Below are positions 7,266 to 13,252 of a DNA stretch of 13,349 nt, piece after piece. The DNA is from Patescibacteria group bacterium (GTDB lineage: Bacteria > Patescibacteriota > Minisyncoccia > Minisyncoccales > UBA10102): the NCBI GenBank assembly GCA_018816925.1, contig JAHIUP010000065.1, positions 1-13,349 on the forward strand, written 5' to 3'. How positions within the stretch are numbered: the stretch's first letter is position 1; each line of letters opens with the position of its first letter. The position numbers were made by a program, and so were the translations under genes. Under the pieces are notes generated by a model. That model was given only the letters and a program-made list of their open reading frames with translations. It did no database searches and was not told the DNA's origin.

Positions 7266-8020
7266 TGTTTACCACCACGGGCATTGCCTACGCGTTGGGG
7301 TTTGTAGCCCTTACGGGCTTGAGCTTCCGTATCTTCCAGTACGCGAAGCGGGAACCGGGCACGGTTTCCCGCTCGCTCTTTTTATTCACGGGTTCTTTTT
7401 CTTTAATGTCCTGTCTTGTCATGGTGCCCGTACTCTTTTTCCCTACGCAATCGTTCGCTTTGCGCCTTGCTGTCATAGCAGCGAGTTTCTTTCAGGGCCT
7501 TGGGTGTTCCTTTTTGGGATATCTTCTTGCGTTCTTTAAGGCCCCTCGTGGAGTTCCTCCCATGTTTGGGTTTCTTTTCATATTTTCTTTCACGATGGTG
7601 GCTACCGTGCTCGCACTCGTGCTCCCGTACACGCCCCACCTTACCGCAGACGGCCTTTCCGTTGTATGGGAGGTGCCTCTTCTTGTGAACATTCCCCGCA
7701 TTTTCTACTTTGTCTTTACCTTTTTCCCTCTTAGTGCCATATTCTTCTGGCAGTTTCTTACCATGAAGGAACCCTACGCCAGGGTGCGCGCCCTTGGACT
7801 GGGAGCGGTTACCGCGTTCGGGGCGGTGGGGGCATCCATTGAGTTTCTACAGAAGATTCTCGGCCTTAGCCAGTTCGTGAACGACCTCGCGTTCATCTTT
7901 GTGTACTCGCTTATTATTTTCGTGCTCCTGCTTTCCACAAGAATAGGAAGACGCCTCATGCGCATGCAGGAAATGATACAGGGGAAAGGGATTGTGGGGA
8001 AGGAGAGAGGCGTGGTATAG
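7262..8020 (+). CDS. Seven-helix membrane protein of unknown function
   Basis: I do not recognise this family. From ATG 7262 the protein has 252 residues and about seven hydrophobic helices: residues 4-24, 38-60, 66-92, 100-122, 136-162, 176-197 and 206-226. It ends in a short basic cytoplasmic tail (RIGRRLMRMQEM). There is no obvious catalytic motif. The general look resembles the 7TM sensor halves found in front of histidine kinases, but no kinase domain follows. The frame is open upstream to 7157, but ATG 7262 overlaps the galU stop as ATGA, has AAAGGAG 11 bases ahead, and starts just before the first helix. The next codon, ATG 7265, is an equal-frame alternative. It is translationally coupled to galU, which hints at a role in the envelope. 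The frame and membrane nature are secure; function is not. Confidence 0.75.
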   Translation: MMFTTTGIAYALGFVALTGLSFRIFQYAKREPGTVSRSLFLFTGSFSLMSCLVMVPVLFFPTQSFALRLAVIAASFFQGLGCSFLGYLLAFFKAPRGVPPMFGFLFIFSFTMVATVLALVLPYTPHLTADGLSVVWEVPLLVNIPRIFYFVFTFFPLSAIFFWQFLTMKEPYARVRALGLGAVTAFGAVGASIEFLQKILGLSQFVNDLAFIFVYSLIIFVLLLSTRIGRRLMRMQEMIQGKGIVGKERGVV

Positions 8021-8021
8021 T
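7992..8021 (+). promoter_or_regulatory. Candidate promoter of gapdh
   Basis: TTGTGG (7992-7997), 18 bases, then TATAGT (8016-8021) with an upstream TG (8013-8014), an extended -10. It overlaps the end of the membrane-protein gene. The leader would be about 23 bases without a Shine-Dalgarno. A second weaker box, TAGAAT (8038-8043), would instead give a leaderless start at ATG 8051. Confidence 0.4.
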
Positions 8022-8050
8022 AAAAAAGTAGTTTCTATAGAATTGCAGAC

Positions 8051-9070
8051 ATGAGCACAAAGGTAGCAATCAATGGATTCGGGCGCATTGGACGGCTTTT
8101 CTTTCGTCAGGCAATAGAGGAAGGCCTCTTTGAGGTTGTGGCGATTAACGACCTTGGAGACAGCGAGCAGTTGGCGTATCTTCTTTTGCATGACAGCGTA
8201 TACAGGGGGTTTTCGGGAACCGTGGAGGCGGAAGCCGATTCCCTGAAGGTAAACGGGAGGAGCGTGCGGGTGTTTCAAGAAAAGGACCCAGCCAAGCTTC
8301 CCTGGAAAGCGCTCGGAGTGGATATTGCCGTGGAGGCGACTGGTGTGTTTAATTCGTACGCGAAGGCCAAGGTACACCTGAAGGCGGGAGCGAAGCGTGT
8401 AGTGCTCACCGCTCCCTCCAAGGACGAGGACGGCAAGGAAGGGAGGACCGTGCTCATGGGGGTGAATGAAGAGGCGCTCAAGACCTGCAGTATTTCTTCC
8501 AATGGTTCTTGTACCACGAATGCCGTTTCTCCTGTGGCGAGGGTGCTTTCGGAGAACCCGGGCATAGAGAAGGCCTTTCTTCTTACTACCCACGGATATA
8601 CGGCCACCCAGAATCTCGTGGATGGGCCTATCAAGGGAAGTCAAGTTCGGAGGGGCAGGGCGGCCGCAGTAAACATCGTTCCCTCCTCTACGGGAGCGGC
8701 CACTACGGTGGCCAGAGCCGTGAAAGAGCTCGAGGGGAAGTTTGACGGTGTGGCGCTTCGTGTTCCGGTCCCCGCGGGCTCCATTGCGGTAATCACGTTT
8801 CTTGCGAAGCGCGAGACCACGGCAGAGGAACTCAACGAAATCCTCGAGGAGGCCTCTCAATCTCCGCGGTGGAAGGGAATCTTGAAGGTTACGAGGGACC
8901 CCGTAGTATCCACGGACATCATTCAAGAACCCTATGGAGCGATCGTGGATGCAGAGTTCACGCGGGTGGTGGGAGGAAATCTCTGCAGCGTGTTTTCTTG
9001 GTATGATAACGAATGGGGGTACGCGGCCATGCTGATAAAACATGTGAAGGCGGTGGCCTCGTTGCTCTAA
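8051..9070 (+). CDS. gap: Type I glyceraldehyde-3-phosphate dehydrogenase
   Basis: This 339-residue protein has the standard length. It oxidises and phosphorylates glyceraldehyde-3-phosphate to 1,3-bisphosphoglycerate in the cytoplasm. The Rossmann motif NGFGRIGR (8-15) and AIND (31-34), with Asp34 at the end of strand 2, point to NAD over NADP. The active-site motif is GSCTTN with Cys154, and the partner His is H181 in THGYTATQ. VRRGRAAAVNIVPSSTGAA (phosphate site region) and WYDNEWGY near the C-terminus are also intact. No Shine-Dalgarno is visible before the ATG. It has 30 bases of spacing from the gene before it and a 254-base repeat-rich gap after it, so it may be transcribed alone. No oddities. 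Confidence 0.95.
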   Translation: MSTKVAINGFGRIGRLFFRQAIEEGLFEVVAINDLGDSEQLAYLLLHDSVYRGFSGTVEAEADSLKVNGRSVRVFQEKDPAKLPWKALGVDIAVEATGVFNSYAKAKVHLKAGAKRVVLTAPSKDEDGKEGRTVLMGVNEEALKTCSISSNGSCTTNAVSPVARVLSENPGIEKAFLLTTHGYTATQNLVDGPIKGSQVRRGRAAAVNIVPSSTGAATTVARAVKELEGKFDGVALRVPVPAGSIAVITFLAKRETTAEELNEILEEASQSPRWKGILKVTRDPVVSTDIIQEPYGAIVDAEFTRVVGGNLCSVFSWYDNEWGYAAMLIKHVKAVASLL

Positions 9071-9090
9071 ATCATGGGATTATACATACT
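9062..9090 (+). promoter_or_regulatory. Candidate promoter after gapdh
   Basis: TTGCTC (9062-9067), 17 bases, CATACT (9085-9090), overlapping the end of gapdh. The predicted start near 9097 is just ahead of the long inverted repeat at 9101. It could drive a small RNA from the gap or the pyrophosphatase gene. Confidence 0.3.
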
Positions 9091-9100
9091 ACCATTCGTG

Positions 9101-9190
9101 AAGACCCTCCCGTGTTGGAAGATAGGAGTGAGCGAAGCGAATGACGTAAGAAACCGAAGGTGTCTTAAGCTGTGGGGTCGGGAGGGTCTT
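9101..9190 (+). other. Candidate structured element with perfect 12-bp terminal stem
   Basis: AAGACCCTCCCG (9101-9112) is the exact reverse complement of CGGGAGGGTCTT (9179-9190). The 66 bases between hold small GNA-loop-like hairpins: AGCGAAGCG near 9131-9139 and ACCGAAGGT at 9153-9161. Bases TTTT follow at 9189-9192. It lies in a gene-free gap, and neither strand encodes a credible protein. It may be a noncoding RNA, a leader structure for the pyrophosphatase mRNA, or a small interspersed palindromic repeat. I do not recognise a known RNA family: no tRNA, SRP, RNase P or tmRNA core motifs. Confidence 0.4.
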
Positions 9191-9288
9191 TTGAGTAGGG
9201 GGTACGCGACCACGCTGGCGGGCCTCCGAGAGCTTCTTTCATTGTTTTGCACCTCGCATCACTTTGCATCTCTCGCTTCTTACGCAAG

Positions 9289-9323
9289 GTACGAAATACC
9301 AGATACTAAATACGAGATACGAA
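9289..9323 (+). repeat. Five tandem heptamers, consensus RTACNAR
   Basis: Five back-to-back 7-base units: GTACGAA, ATACCAG, ATACTAA, ATACGAG, ATACGAA. The array ends 1 base before the ATG of the pyrophosphatase gene at 9325 and takes the place where a ribosome site would be expected. The period of 7 is not a codon multiple, which argues against a coding origin. Confidence 0.8.
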
Positions 9324-9324
9324 T

Positions 9325-9807
9325 ATGATTGTAGAAGCATTCATTGAGATTCCCAAGGGTTCCCGCAACAAGTACGAAGTAGACGAGAAGACAGGGGAGA
9401 TAAAACTGGACCGGGTACTCTATAGTTCCGTTTATTGGCCCGTGGAATACGGGTTTATCAAGGGAACGAAAGGAGAGGACGGAGACCCTCTCGACATCAT
9501 GATATTCAGTTCTTCCCCCACGTTTCCTGGCTGTGTGGTGGAGGCGGAGGTCATTGGGTATCTTGAGATGGAAGACGAGAGCGGAGTGGACCACAAGGTG
9601 CTTGCCGTTCCCACTGCCAAAATTGACCCGCGCCTGGGGCATATTAAGGATATAGGGGACGTGCCCGAGTTTTGGAAGACAGAACTCAAAGAGTTCACGG
9701 AGGTGTATAAGCGCTTGGAGCCCGAGAAATGGGTGAAGGTGCGGGACTTCCGTTCCAAAAAGGAAGCGGAAGAACTCGTAGAGGAGGCGAGAAAACGCTA
9801 TGGATAG
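9325..9807 (+). CDS. ppa: Inorganic pyrophosphatase, family I
   Basis: This 160-residue soluble enzyme hydrolyses pyrophosphate to phosphate and pulls biosynthetic reactions, including the GalU reaction, forward. The family signature DGDPLDIM (52-59) carries the three metal-binding Asp residues. EIPKGSRNKYE (8-18) holds the conserved Lys/Arg phosphate ligands. WPVEYGF (38-44) and VDHKVLAVP (88-96) also match the family. Length is slightly shorter than the E. coli enzyme, as usual for bacterial family I. No Shine-Dalgarno precedes the start because a heptamer array abuts it, so initiation must be leaderless or otherwise unusual. The stop overlaps the MscS start by 8 bases, so the two genes form an operon. 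Confidence 0.95.
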   Translation: MIVEAFIEIPKGSRNKYEVDEKTGEIKLDRVLYSSVYWPVEYGFIKGTKGEDGDPLDIMIFSSSPTFPGCVVEAEVIGYLEMEDESGVDHKVLAVPTAKIDPRLGHIKDIGDVPEFWKTELKEFTEVYKRLEPEKWVKVRDFRSKKEAEELVEEARKRYG

Positions 9808-10861
9808 TAGTGCTTTGCTGCGGGTTTCCTTGGGCAATAACTCACTTGAGACCTATTTGTGCGCCGCAGGGACCTTCTTTGCAGTGTGGTTTGGGCTTTG
9901 GGTATTTCGGACCATTATCCTCCGGAAGATAAGCAGAATTGCGAAAGCCACGCAGAACGACTTCGACGACGTGCTTACGGAGATTCTTAGGTCTTTGAGC
10001 GTTCCCTTTTACTTCCTTCTTGCCTTGGGAGCCGCCTCGCAATTCATTGCCCAACCGCCGTTCGTGAGCAAGGCGGGGTACTGGGGCGCTGTCGTCGTGC
10101 TCGTGTACACCGCGATTCGTGCCGCCACCCAGCTGGTGGACTATTTCTTTGAGCGGGTCATGAAGAAACGGCTTCGGGAAGACGCCAAGTTTGACCCTTC
10201 CGTTGTGCGGTTGCTGGGGCGCGGGCTCAAGCTTTTGGTGTGGGCGGTCGCCCTTCTCCTGGTGGCCCAGAACCTCGGCTACAATATTTCAGCCCTTATT
10301 GCGGGACTCGGCATTGGAGGCCTGGCAGTTGCCTTTGCCCTGCAGAACGTGCTTTCCGACGTTTTCGCTTCCTTCTCCCTGTATTTTGACAAGCCCTTTC
10401 GTACGGGCGACTTCATTATCGTGGGCGAAGACATGGGTACGGTGGAGCGCATAGGAATCAAGTCCACGCGCCTCACTTCCTTGTGGGGAGAGCAGATTGT
10501 GCTTCCCAATAAGATGCTTACGGAAGCTCGGGTGCGCAACTATCAGAGAATGGAGAACAGGAGGATTGTGTTTTCCTTTGGGGTGCTGTACGAGACATCG
10601 GCAGAGAAGCTTAGACGTATCCCCCAAATGGTGCGGGAAGTTGTTGACGGCATAGAGCTTGCGGATCTCGAGCGCGCGCACTTCAAGAAGTTTGGGGACT
10701 CCAGTTTGGATTTCGAGGTAATGTACAACATTCGCACTTCCGACTACACCCAGTATATGAATGTCCAGCAGGATATTAACTTTGGTCTCGTGGAGCGCTT
10801 CGAAAAAGAGGGCATAGGATTTGCTTACCCCACGCGCACTGTATACCTCCACAAAGAATAG
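9800..10861 (+). CDS. mscS: MscS-family mechanosensitive channel
   Basis: This 353-residue membrane protein most likely releases solutes when membrane tension rises under osmotic downshock. Hydrophobic helices lie at about 19-40, 66-84, 95-115 and 143-160. They are followed by the pore helix LIAGLGIGGLAVAFALQNVLSD (166-187), the MscS TM3 signature with Gly/Ala packing. FDKPFRTGD (196-204) opens the cytoplasmic beta domain, and the C-terminal alpha/beta domain follows. It is longer than E. coli MscS (about 286 residues) owing to extra N-terminal helices, as in many MscS homologues. Its ATG overlaps the pyrophosphatase stop by 8 bases, and GAGGAGG lies 12 bases upstream (9781-9787), so translation is probably coupled. 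A terminator-like hairpin follows. Confidence 0.92.
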   Translation: MDSSALLRVSLGNNSLETYLCAAGTFFAVWFGLWVFRTIILRKISRIAKATQNDFDDVLTEILRSLSVPFYFLLALGAASQFIAQPPFVSKAGYWGAVVVLVYTAIRAATQLVDYFFERVMKKRLREDAKFDPSVVRLLGRGLKLLVWAVALLLVAQNLGYNISALIAGLGIGGLAVAFALQNVLSDVFASFSLYFDKPFRTGDFIIVGEDMGTVERIGIKSTRLTSLWGEQIVLPNKMLTEARVRNYQRMENRRIVFSFGVLYETSAEKLRRIPQMVREVVDGIELADLERAHFKKFGDSSLDFEVMYNIRTSDYTQYMNVQQDINFGLVERFEKEGIGFAYPTRTVYLHKE

Positions 10862-10869
10862 TCCTTTCT

Positions 10870-10900
10870 AGAGAGAGCGGTATTCTCTCTGCGGTTTTTT
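10870..10900 (+). terminator. Intrinsic-terminator-like hairpin after mscS
   Basis: AGAGAGA (10870-10876) pairs with TCTCTCT (10884-10890) around a 7-base loop. It is followed by GCGG and then six T (10895-10900). The 4-base gap between stem and T-run is imperfect, but position right after the stop and before an A/T-rich region supports termination. Confidence 0.6.
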
Positions 10901-10940
10901 GTATATATTTTGTATGTACTGATGTTCATAAATAAAAGTG

Positions 10941-10966
10941 TTATTATACGCGATAGCACATAATAA
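10941..10966 (+). promoter_or_regulatory. 26-bp palindrome, copy 1
   Basis: Outer arms TTATTAT and ATAATAA flank an asymmetric core GCGATAGC (10950-10957). It is the forward-orientation copy and matches the reverse complement of copy 2 at 24 of 26 positions. It lies 94 bases before the PaaX/Cas2-like gene. Probable operator; a cruciform/hairpin element is the alternative. Confidence 0.65.
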
Positions 10967-11028
10967 GATAGTTCGAGAGAGGAAAGAAAGATAGGGAGGA
11001 AAGGGGTTAAAGAAAGAAGGTAATTCGG

Positions 11029-11054
11029 TTATTATAAGCTATCGCGTATAATAA
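11029..11054 (-). promoter_or_regulatory. 26-bp palindrome, copy 2, covering the PaaX/Cas2-like promoter
   Basis: This is the reverse-orientation copy, core GCTATCGC (11038-11045). Its right arm contains a perfect TATAAT (11047-11052) reading toward the gene. The predicted start is 11059-11060, at the ATG itself. A protein bound here would block polymerase, so it is a good autorepression site. The -35 region (near 11024) is weak. Confidence 0.65.
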
Positions 11055-11059
11055 AATGT

Positions 11060-11620
11060 ATGCCAAAGAAAAGTTCAGCGACCGGACAAAAGATTTTGCT
11101 ACTTCTATTAGCGGGCTTTGCGCTTGGGTTAACGTATAATCCGAGGAGACAGTTTCGTATTACAAAGGAACTTGAGCGCGAATGGAAAAAGATAGATCGG
11201 AAGGAGCTGGAGAGTACCATAAGCCAATTATACAAGTCAAGGCTTCTTGAAGCCCGCGAAAACAAAGACGGCACGAGTACCTTTATTTTATCGGGAAAAG
11301 GGAAAGCGCGGGCGTTGACATATCGATTTGAGGAAATGCGGATACAAACGGGAAAATGGGATGGCAAATGGCGTCTTGTAGTGTTTGACGTGCCAGAAAA
11401 GAAAAAGCCGGCAAGAGAAGCACTCCGCAGAAAACTGCGAGAACTGGGATTTTATGAATTACAGAAAAGCGTCTTCGTCTTTCCCTTTGAGTGTCGAGAT
11501 GAGATAGATTTCGTTATTGAGTTTTTTGATATGAGACCGTATGTACGCTACGGCGTTCTTGAAGATATTGATAATGATGCGCATCTTAGAAAGATTTTTG
11601 AGTTGAAGGCGGAAGATTAG
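11060..11620 (+). CDS. PaaX/Cas2-fold protein, probable transcription regulator
   Basis: This 186-residue protein has an N-terminal winged-helix-like part (about 10-90), with LYKSRLLEAREN and a beta-hairpin wing ending TFILSGKGKA. A ferredoxin-like C-terminal domain (about 103-182) opens with WRLVVFDVPEKKK and includes ELQKSVFVFPFEC. That second half resembles the C-terminal domain of PaaX repressors and the Cas2 fold, with Asp110 at the place of the Cas2 first-strand Asp. No CRISPR array or cas1 is present, and Cas2 itself lacks the winged helix, so a role in DNA-binding regulation is preferred. Copies of a 26-bp palindrome stand on both sides of the gene, one covering its -10 box. Transcript predicted leaderless. 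The gene is visibly richer in A/T than its neighbours, suggesting acquisition or different constraint. Confidence 0.75.
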   Translation: MPKKSSATGQKILLLLLAGFALGLTYNPRRQFRITKELEREWKKIDRKELESTISQLYKSRLLEARENKDGTSTFILSGKGKARALTYRFEEMRIQTGKWDGKWRLVVFDVPEKKKPAREALRRKLRELGFYELQKSVFVFPFECRDEIDFVIEFFDMRPYVRYGVLEDIDNDAHLRKIFELKAED

Positions 11621-11638
11621 GGGAAGATTAAAAGAGTT

Positions 11639-11664
11639 TTATTCTGTGCTATCGCGCAGAATAA
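11639..11664 (-). promoter_or_regulatory. 26-bp palindrome, copy 3, upstream of aldolase
   Basis: Arms TTATTCTG and CAGAATAA are perfect complements around core GCTATCGC. Compared with copy 1, positions 6 and 21 have changed together (A/T to C/G), which keeps the dyad. It lies 19 bases after the PaaX/Cas2-like stop and 67 bases before the fba start. Probable operator. Confidence 0.6.
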
Positions 11665-11695
11665 GACAGAGGTTGTAGAGAGAGGGTAGGGGAGG

Positions 11696-11724
11696 TGGAG
11701 AGGGGTTAATCTCTGTGGTATACT
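11696..11724 (+). promoter_or_regulatory. Promoter of aldolase gene
   Basis: TGGAGA (11696-11701, weak -35), 17 bases, then TATACT (11719-11724) with TG at 11716-11717, an extended -10. The predicted transcription start, 11731, is the A of the ATG, so the mRNA should be leaderless. GGGGTTAA lies at 11702-11709 between the boxes. Confidence 0.65.
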
Positions 11725-11730
11725 TGAAAA

Positions 11731-12600
11731 ATGCAGAGGAAAGACCTTAAATACTACTACGGGAAAGCGGAGAAGGAGGGGTGGGCAATGGCTCAGTTCA
11801 ACTTTTCTTCCGATGAGCAGCTCAAGGGCATTGTGCAGGCGGCGGTGAAACTGCGTTCCCCCTTGCTCCTGGGAACATCAGAGGGAGACAGTGGGTTCTT
11901 GGGTTTAGAGCAGACCTCTGCCCTCGTGGATGCCTACCGAGAGAAGGTCGGGATCCCCATATTCTTGAATCTGGACCACGGGCATTCCATAGAAATTGTG
12001 GAGCAGGCCATAGAGGCAGGATATGATGCCGTGCACTTTGACGGCTCCCGGCTTCCATTTGAAGAGAACGTCCAGATTACCAAGCGTATCGTAGAGCTGG
12101 CCCACAATCGGAGCGTCTCGGTGGTGGAAGGGGAGTTTCAGGAGGTGCCGGGCAAGCATTCCACCTTGCATGAAGAGGAGACGCTTAAGCTGAAGGCAGA
12201 TGAGTTTACAGACCCTGAACAGGCAGCTCGCTTTGTGAAAGAGACCGGAGTGGATGCCCTTGCTGTGCTTATAGGCACGGTGCACGGCGTGTATAAGCAG
12301 AATCCGCGTTTGGATCTTATAAGGTTGCAAAAAATACGAAAACAGGTACAATCCTTCTTGGTGCTCCATGGGGGTTCTGGAACCCCTCCAAAGGACTTGC
12401 TGGCAGCCATTAAGCAGGGCGTGGTGAAGGTGAACGTCTCCACGGAGTTGCGGGCCGCGTTCACGGAACAACTTCGGAAGACGTTGGCTGCGAACCCCAA
12501 GGAGATTACCCCATATAACATATTTCCTCCCGTTGTGGAGCAGGTGCAGAAGGTAGCGGAAAAGAAGATTATGTTTTTCGGTTCCAGTCAGAAGATATAA
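11731..12600 (+). CDS. fba: Class II fructose-bisphosphate aldolase
   Basis: This 289-residue protein has the length of short class II aldolases. It cleaves or forms fructose-1,6-bisphosphate using zinc, in the cytoplasm. NLDHGHS (80-86) supplies catalytic Asp82 and zinc ligand His83. HFDGS (102-106) and VVEGEF (131-136) are the next conserved strands. IGTVHGVYK (181-189) carries zinc ligand His185, LHGGSG (212-217) carries His213 and the phosphate loop, and VNVSTEL (234-240) binds the other phosphate. All key residues are present. Tagatose-bisphosphate aldolases (KbaY/GatY) share these motifs, but with gap in the same window glycolysis or gluconeogenesis is the likely role. Extended -10 promoter at the ATG; a palindromic site 67 bases upstream may add control. 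L25 follows 1 base after the stop. Confidence 0.92.
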   Translation: MQRKDLKYYYGKAEKEGWAMAQFNFSSDEQLKGIVQAAVKLRSPLLLGTSEGDSGFLGLEQTSALVDAYREKVGIPIFLNLDHGHSIEIVEQAIEAGYDAVHFDGSRLPFEENVQITKRIVELAHNRSVSVVEGEFQEVPGKHSTLHEEETLKLKADEFTDPEQAARFVKETGVDALAVLIGTVHGVYKQNPRLDLIRLQKIRKQVQSFLVLHGGSGTPPKDLLAAIKQGVVKVNVSTELRAAFTEQLRKTLAANPKEITPYNIFPPVVEQVQKVAEKKIMFFGSSQKI

Positions 12601-12601
12601 T

Positions 12602-13240
12602 ATGGAGATACTTCAATCAGAGAAACGAGAGGCATCCCTGAAGCCCAAGGCGCTGCGCAAACAGGGTCTTATTCCTGTTGTTCTCTACGGGCCTACTATT
12701 GAATCCGTGTCTCTTTCCCTCAAGGGAAAAGATTTTGAGCAGGTGTTCCGTAAGGCAGGGGAGAGCTCCCTCATTACCTTGGAGAGGAACGGGGAGACGA
12801 GTCCGGTCCTCGTGCACGAGGTTCAGAGGGACCACCTCTCGGGGAGCATATTGCATGTGGATTTCTACCAGCCAGCCCTTGACCGTGAGATTGATGTTGC
12901 AATTCCTCTCGTCTTTGAGGGTGAGGCCCCTGCGGTGAATGAGCTCGGAGGCACACTTATGAAAAACATGTACGAAGTGGAAGTCCGAGCCCTTCCCCAG
13001 AATCTTCCTCATGAGATTACGGTTTCCGTGGAACGCCTCGCTACCTTTGAGGATTCCATTGCGCTTAAGGATTTGAAGGTTGCGGAAGGGGTGCGCTTCC
13101 TGGGAGACCCCGAGGAGACCGTGGTTCACGTGGTGCCCCCGGGGAACGTGGAAGAAGAACTCGCCCAGCCCGTAGGAGAAGAACAGATGCCCGAAGTGGA
13201 AGGGGAGAAGAAAGAAGAGCAAGTTCCCCCCGAAGAGTAG
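12602..13240 (+). CDS. rplY: Large-subunit ribosomal protein L25 (TL5/Ctc type)
   Basis: This 212-residue protein has the two-domain long form. The N-terminal 5S-rRNA-binding domain (about 1-90) has EKREASLKPKALRKQGLIPVVLYG-type sequence, of which KALRKQGLIPVVLYG is the clearest family mark. The C-terminal beta domain (about 95-180) contains LGGTLMKNMYEVEVRALP and HEITVSV. A Glu-rich tail (about 184-212) is typical of TL5/Ctc proteins. It binds 5S rRNA in the central protuberance of the large subunit. It starts 1 base after the fba stop, with no good Shine-Dalgarno, so it probably depends on translation of fba. A TATAAT directly before the ATG is too close to act as its -10. Confidence 0.92.
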   Translation: MEILQSEKREASLKPKALRKQGLIPVVLYGPTIESVSLSLKGKDFEQVFRKAGESSLITLERNGETSPVLVHEVQRDHLSGSILHVDFYQPALDREIDVAIPLVFEGEAPAVNELGGTLMKNMYEVEVRALPQNLPHEITVSVERLATFEDSIALKDLKVAEGVRFLGDPEETVVHVVPPGNVEEELAQPVGEEQMPEVEGEKKEEQVPPEE

Positions 13241-13252
13241 AAGATCAGTTGC

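Noticed and set aside
7847..9043. 398-codon minus-strand open frame
   Set aside because: It lies antisense to gapdh and the 7TM gene, is His/Arg-rich and has no recognisable fold, while the plus-strand genes are unmistakable.
9071..9324. tRNA, SRP RNA, RNase P RNA or tmRNA in the gap
   Set aside because: None of the conserved core sequences of these RNAs could be found on either strand.
9067..9328. Short open frames on both strands in the gap after gapdh
   Set aside because: They follow inverted and tandem repeats, have no start signals and look non-protein-like.
11060..11620. A genuine CRISPR Cas2
   Set aside because: No repeats-spacer array, no cas1, and an extra N-terminal winged-helix region; the PaaX-like regulator reading fits better.
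10941..11664. IS200/REP-type mobile unit with the gene as its transposase
   Set aside because: The palindromes resemble REP hairpins, but the protein has no visible HUH motif or catalytic Tyr context of Y1 transposases. Kept only as an alternative.
12596..12601. TATAAT before L25 as a promoter
   Set aside because: It touches the ATG, so transcription would begin inside the coding region; it is formed by the fba stop codon region.
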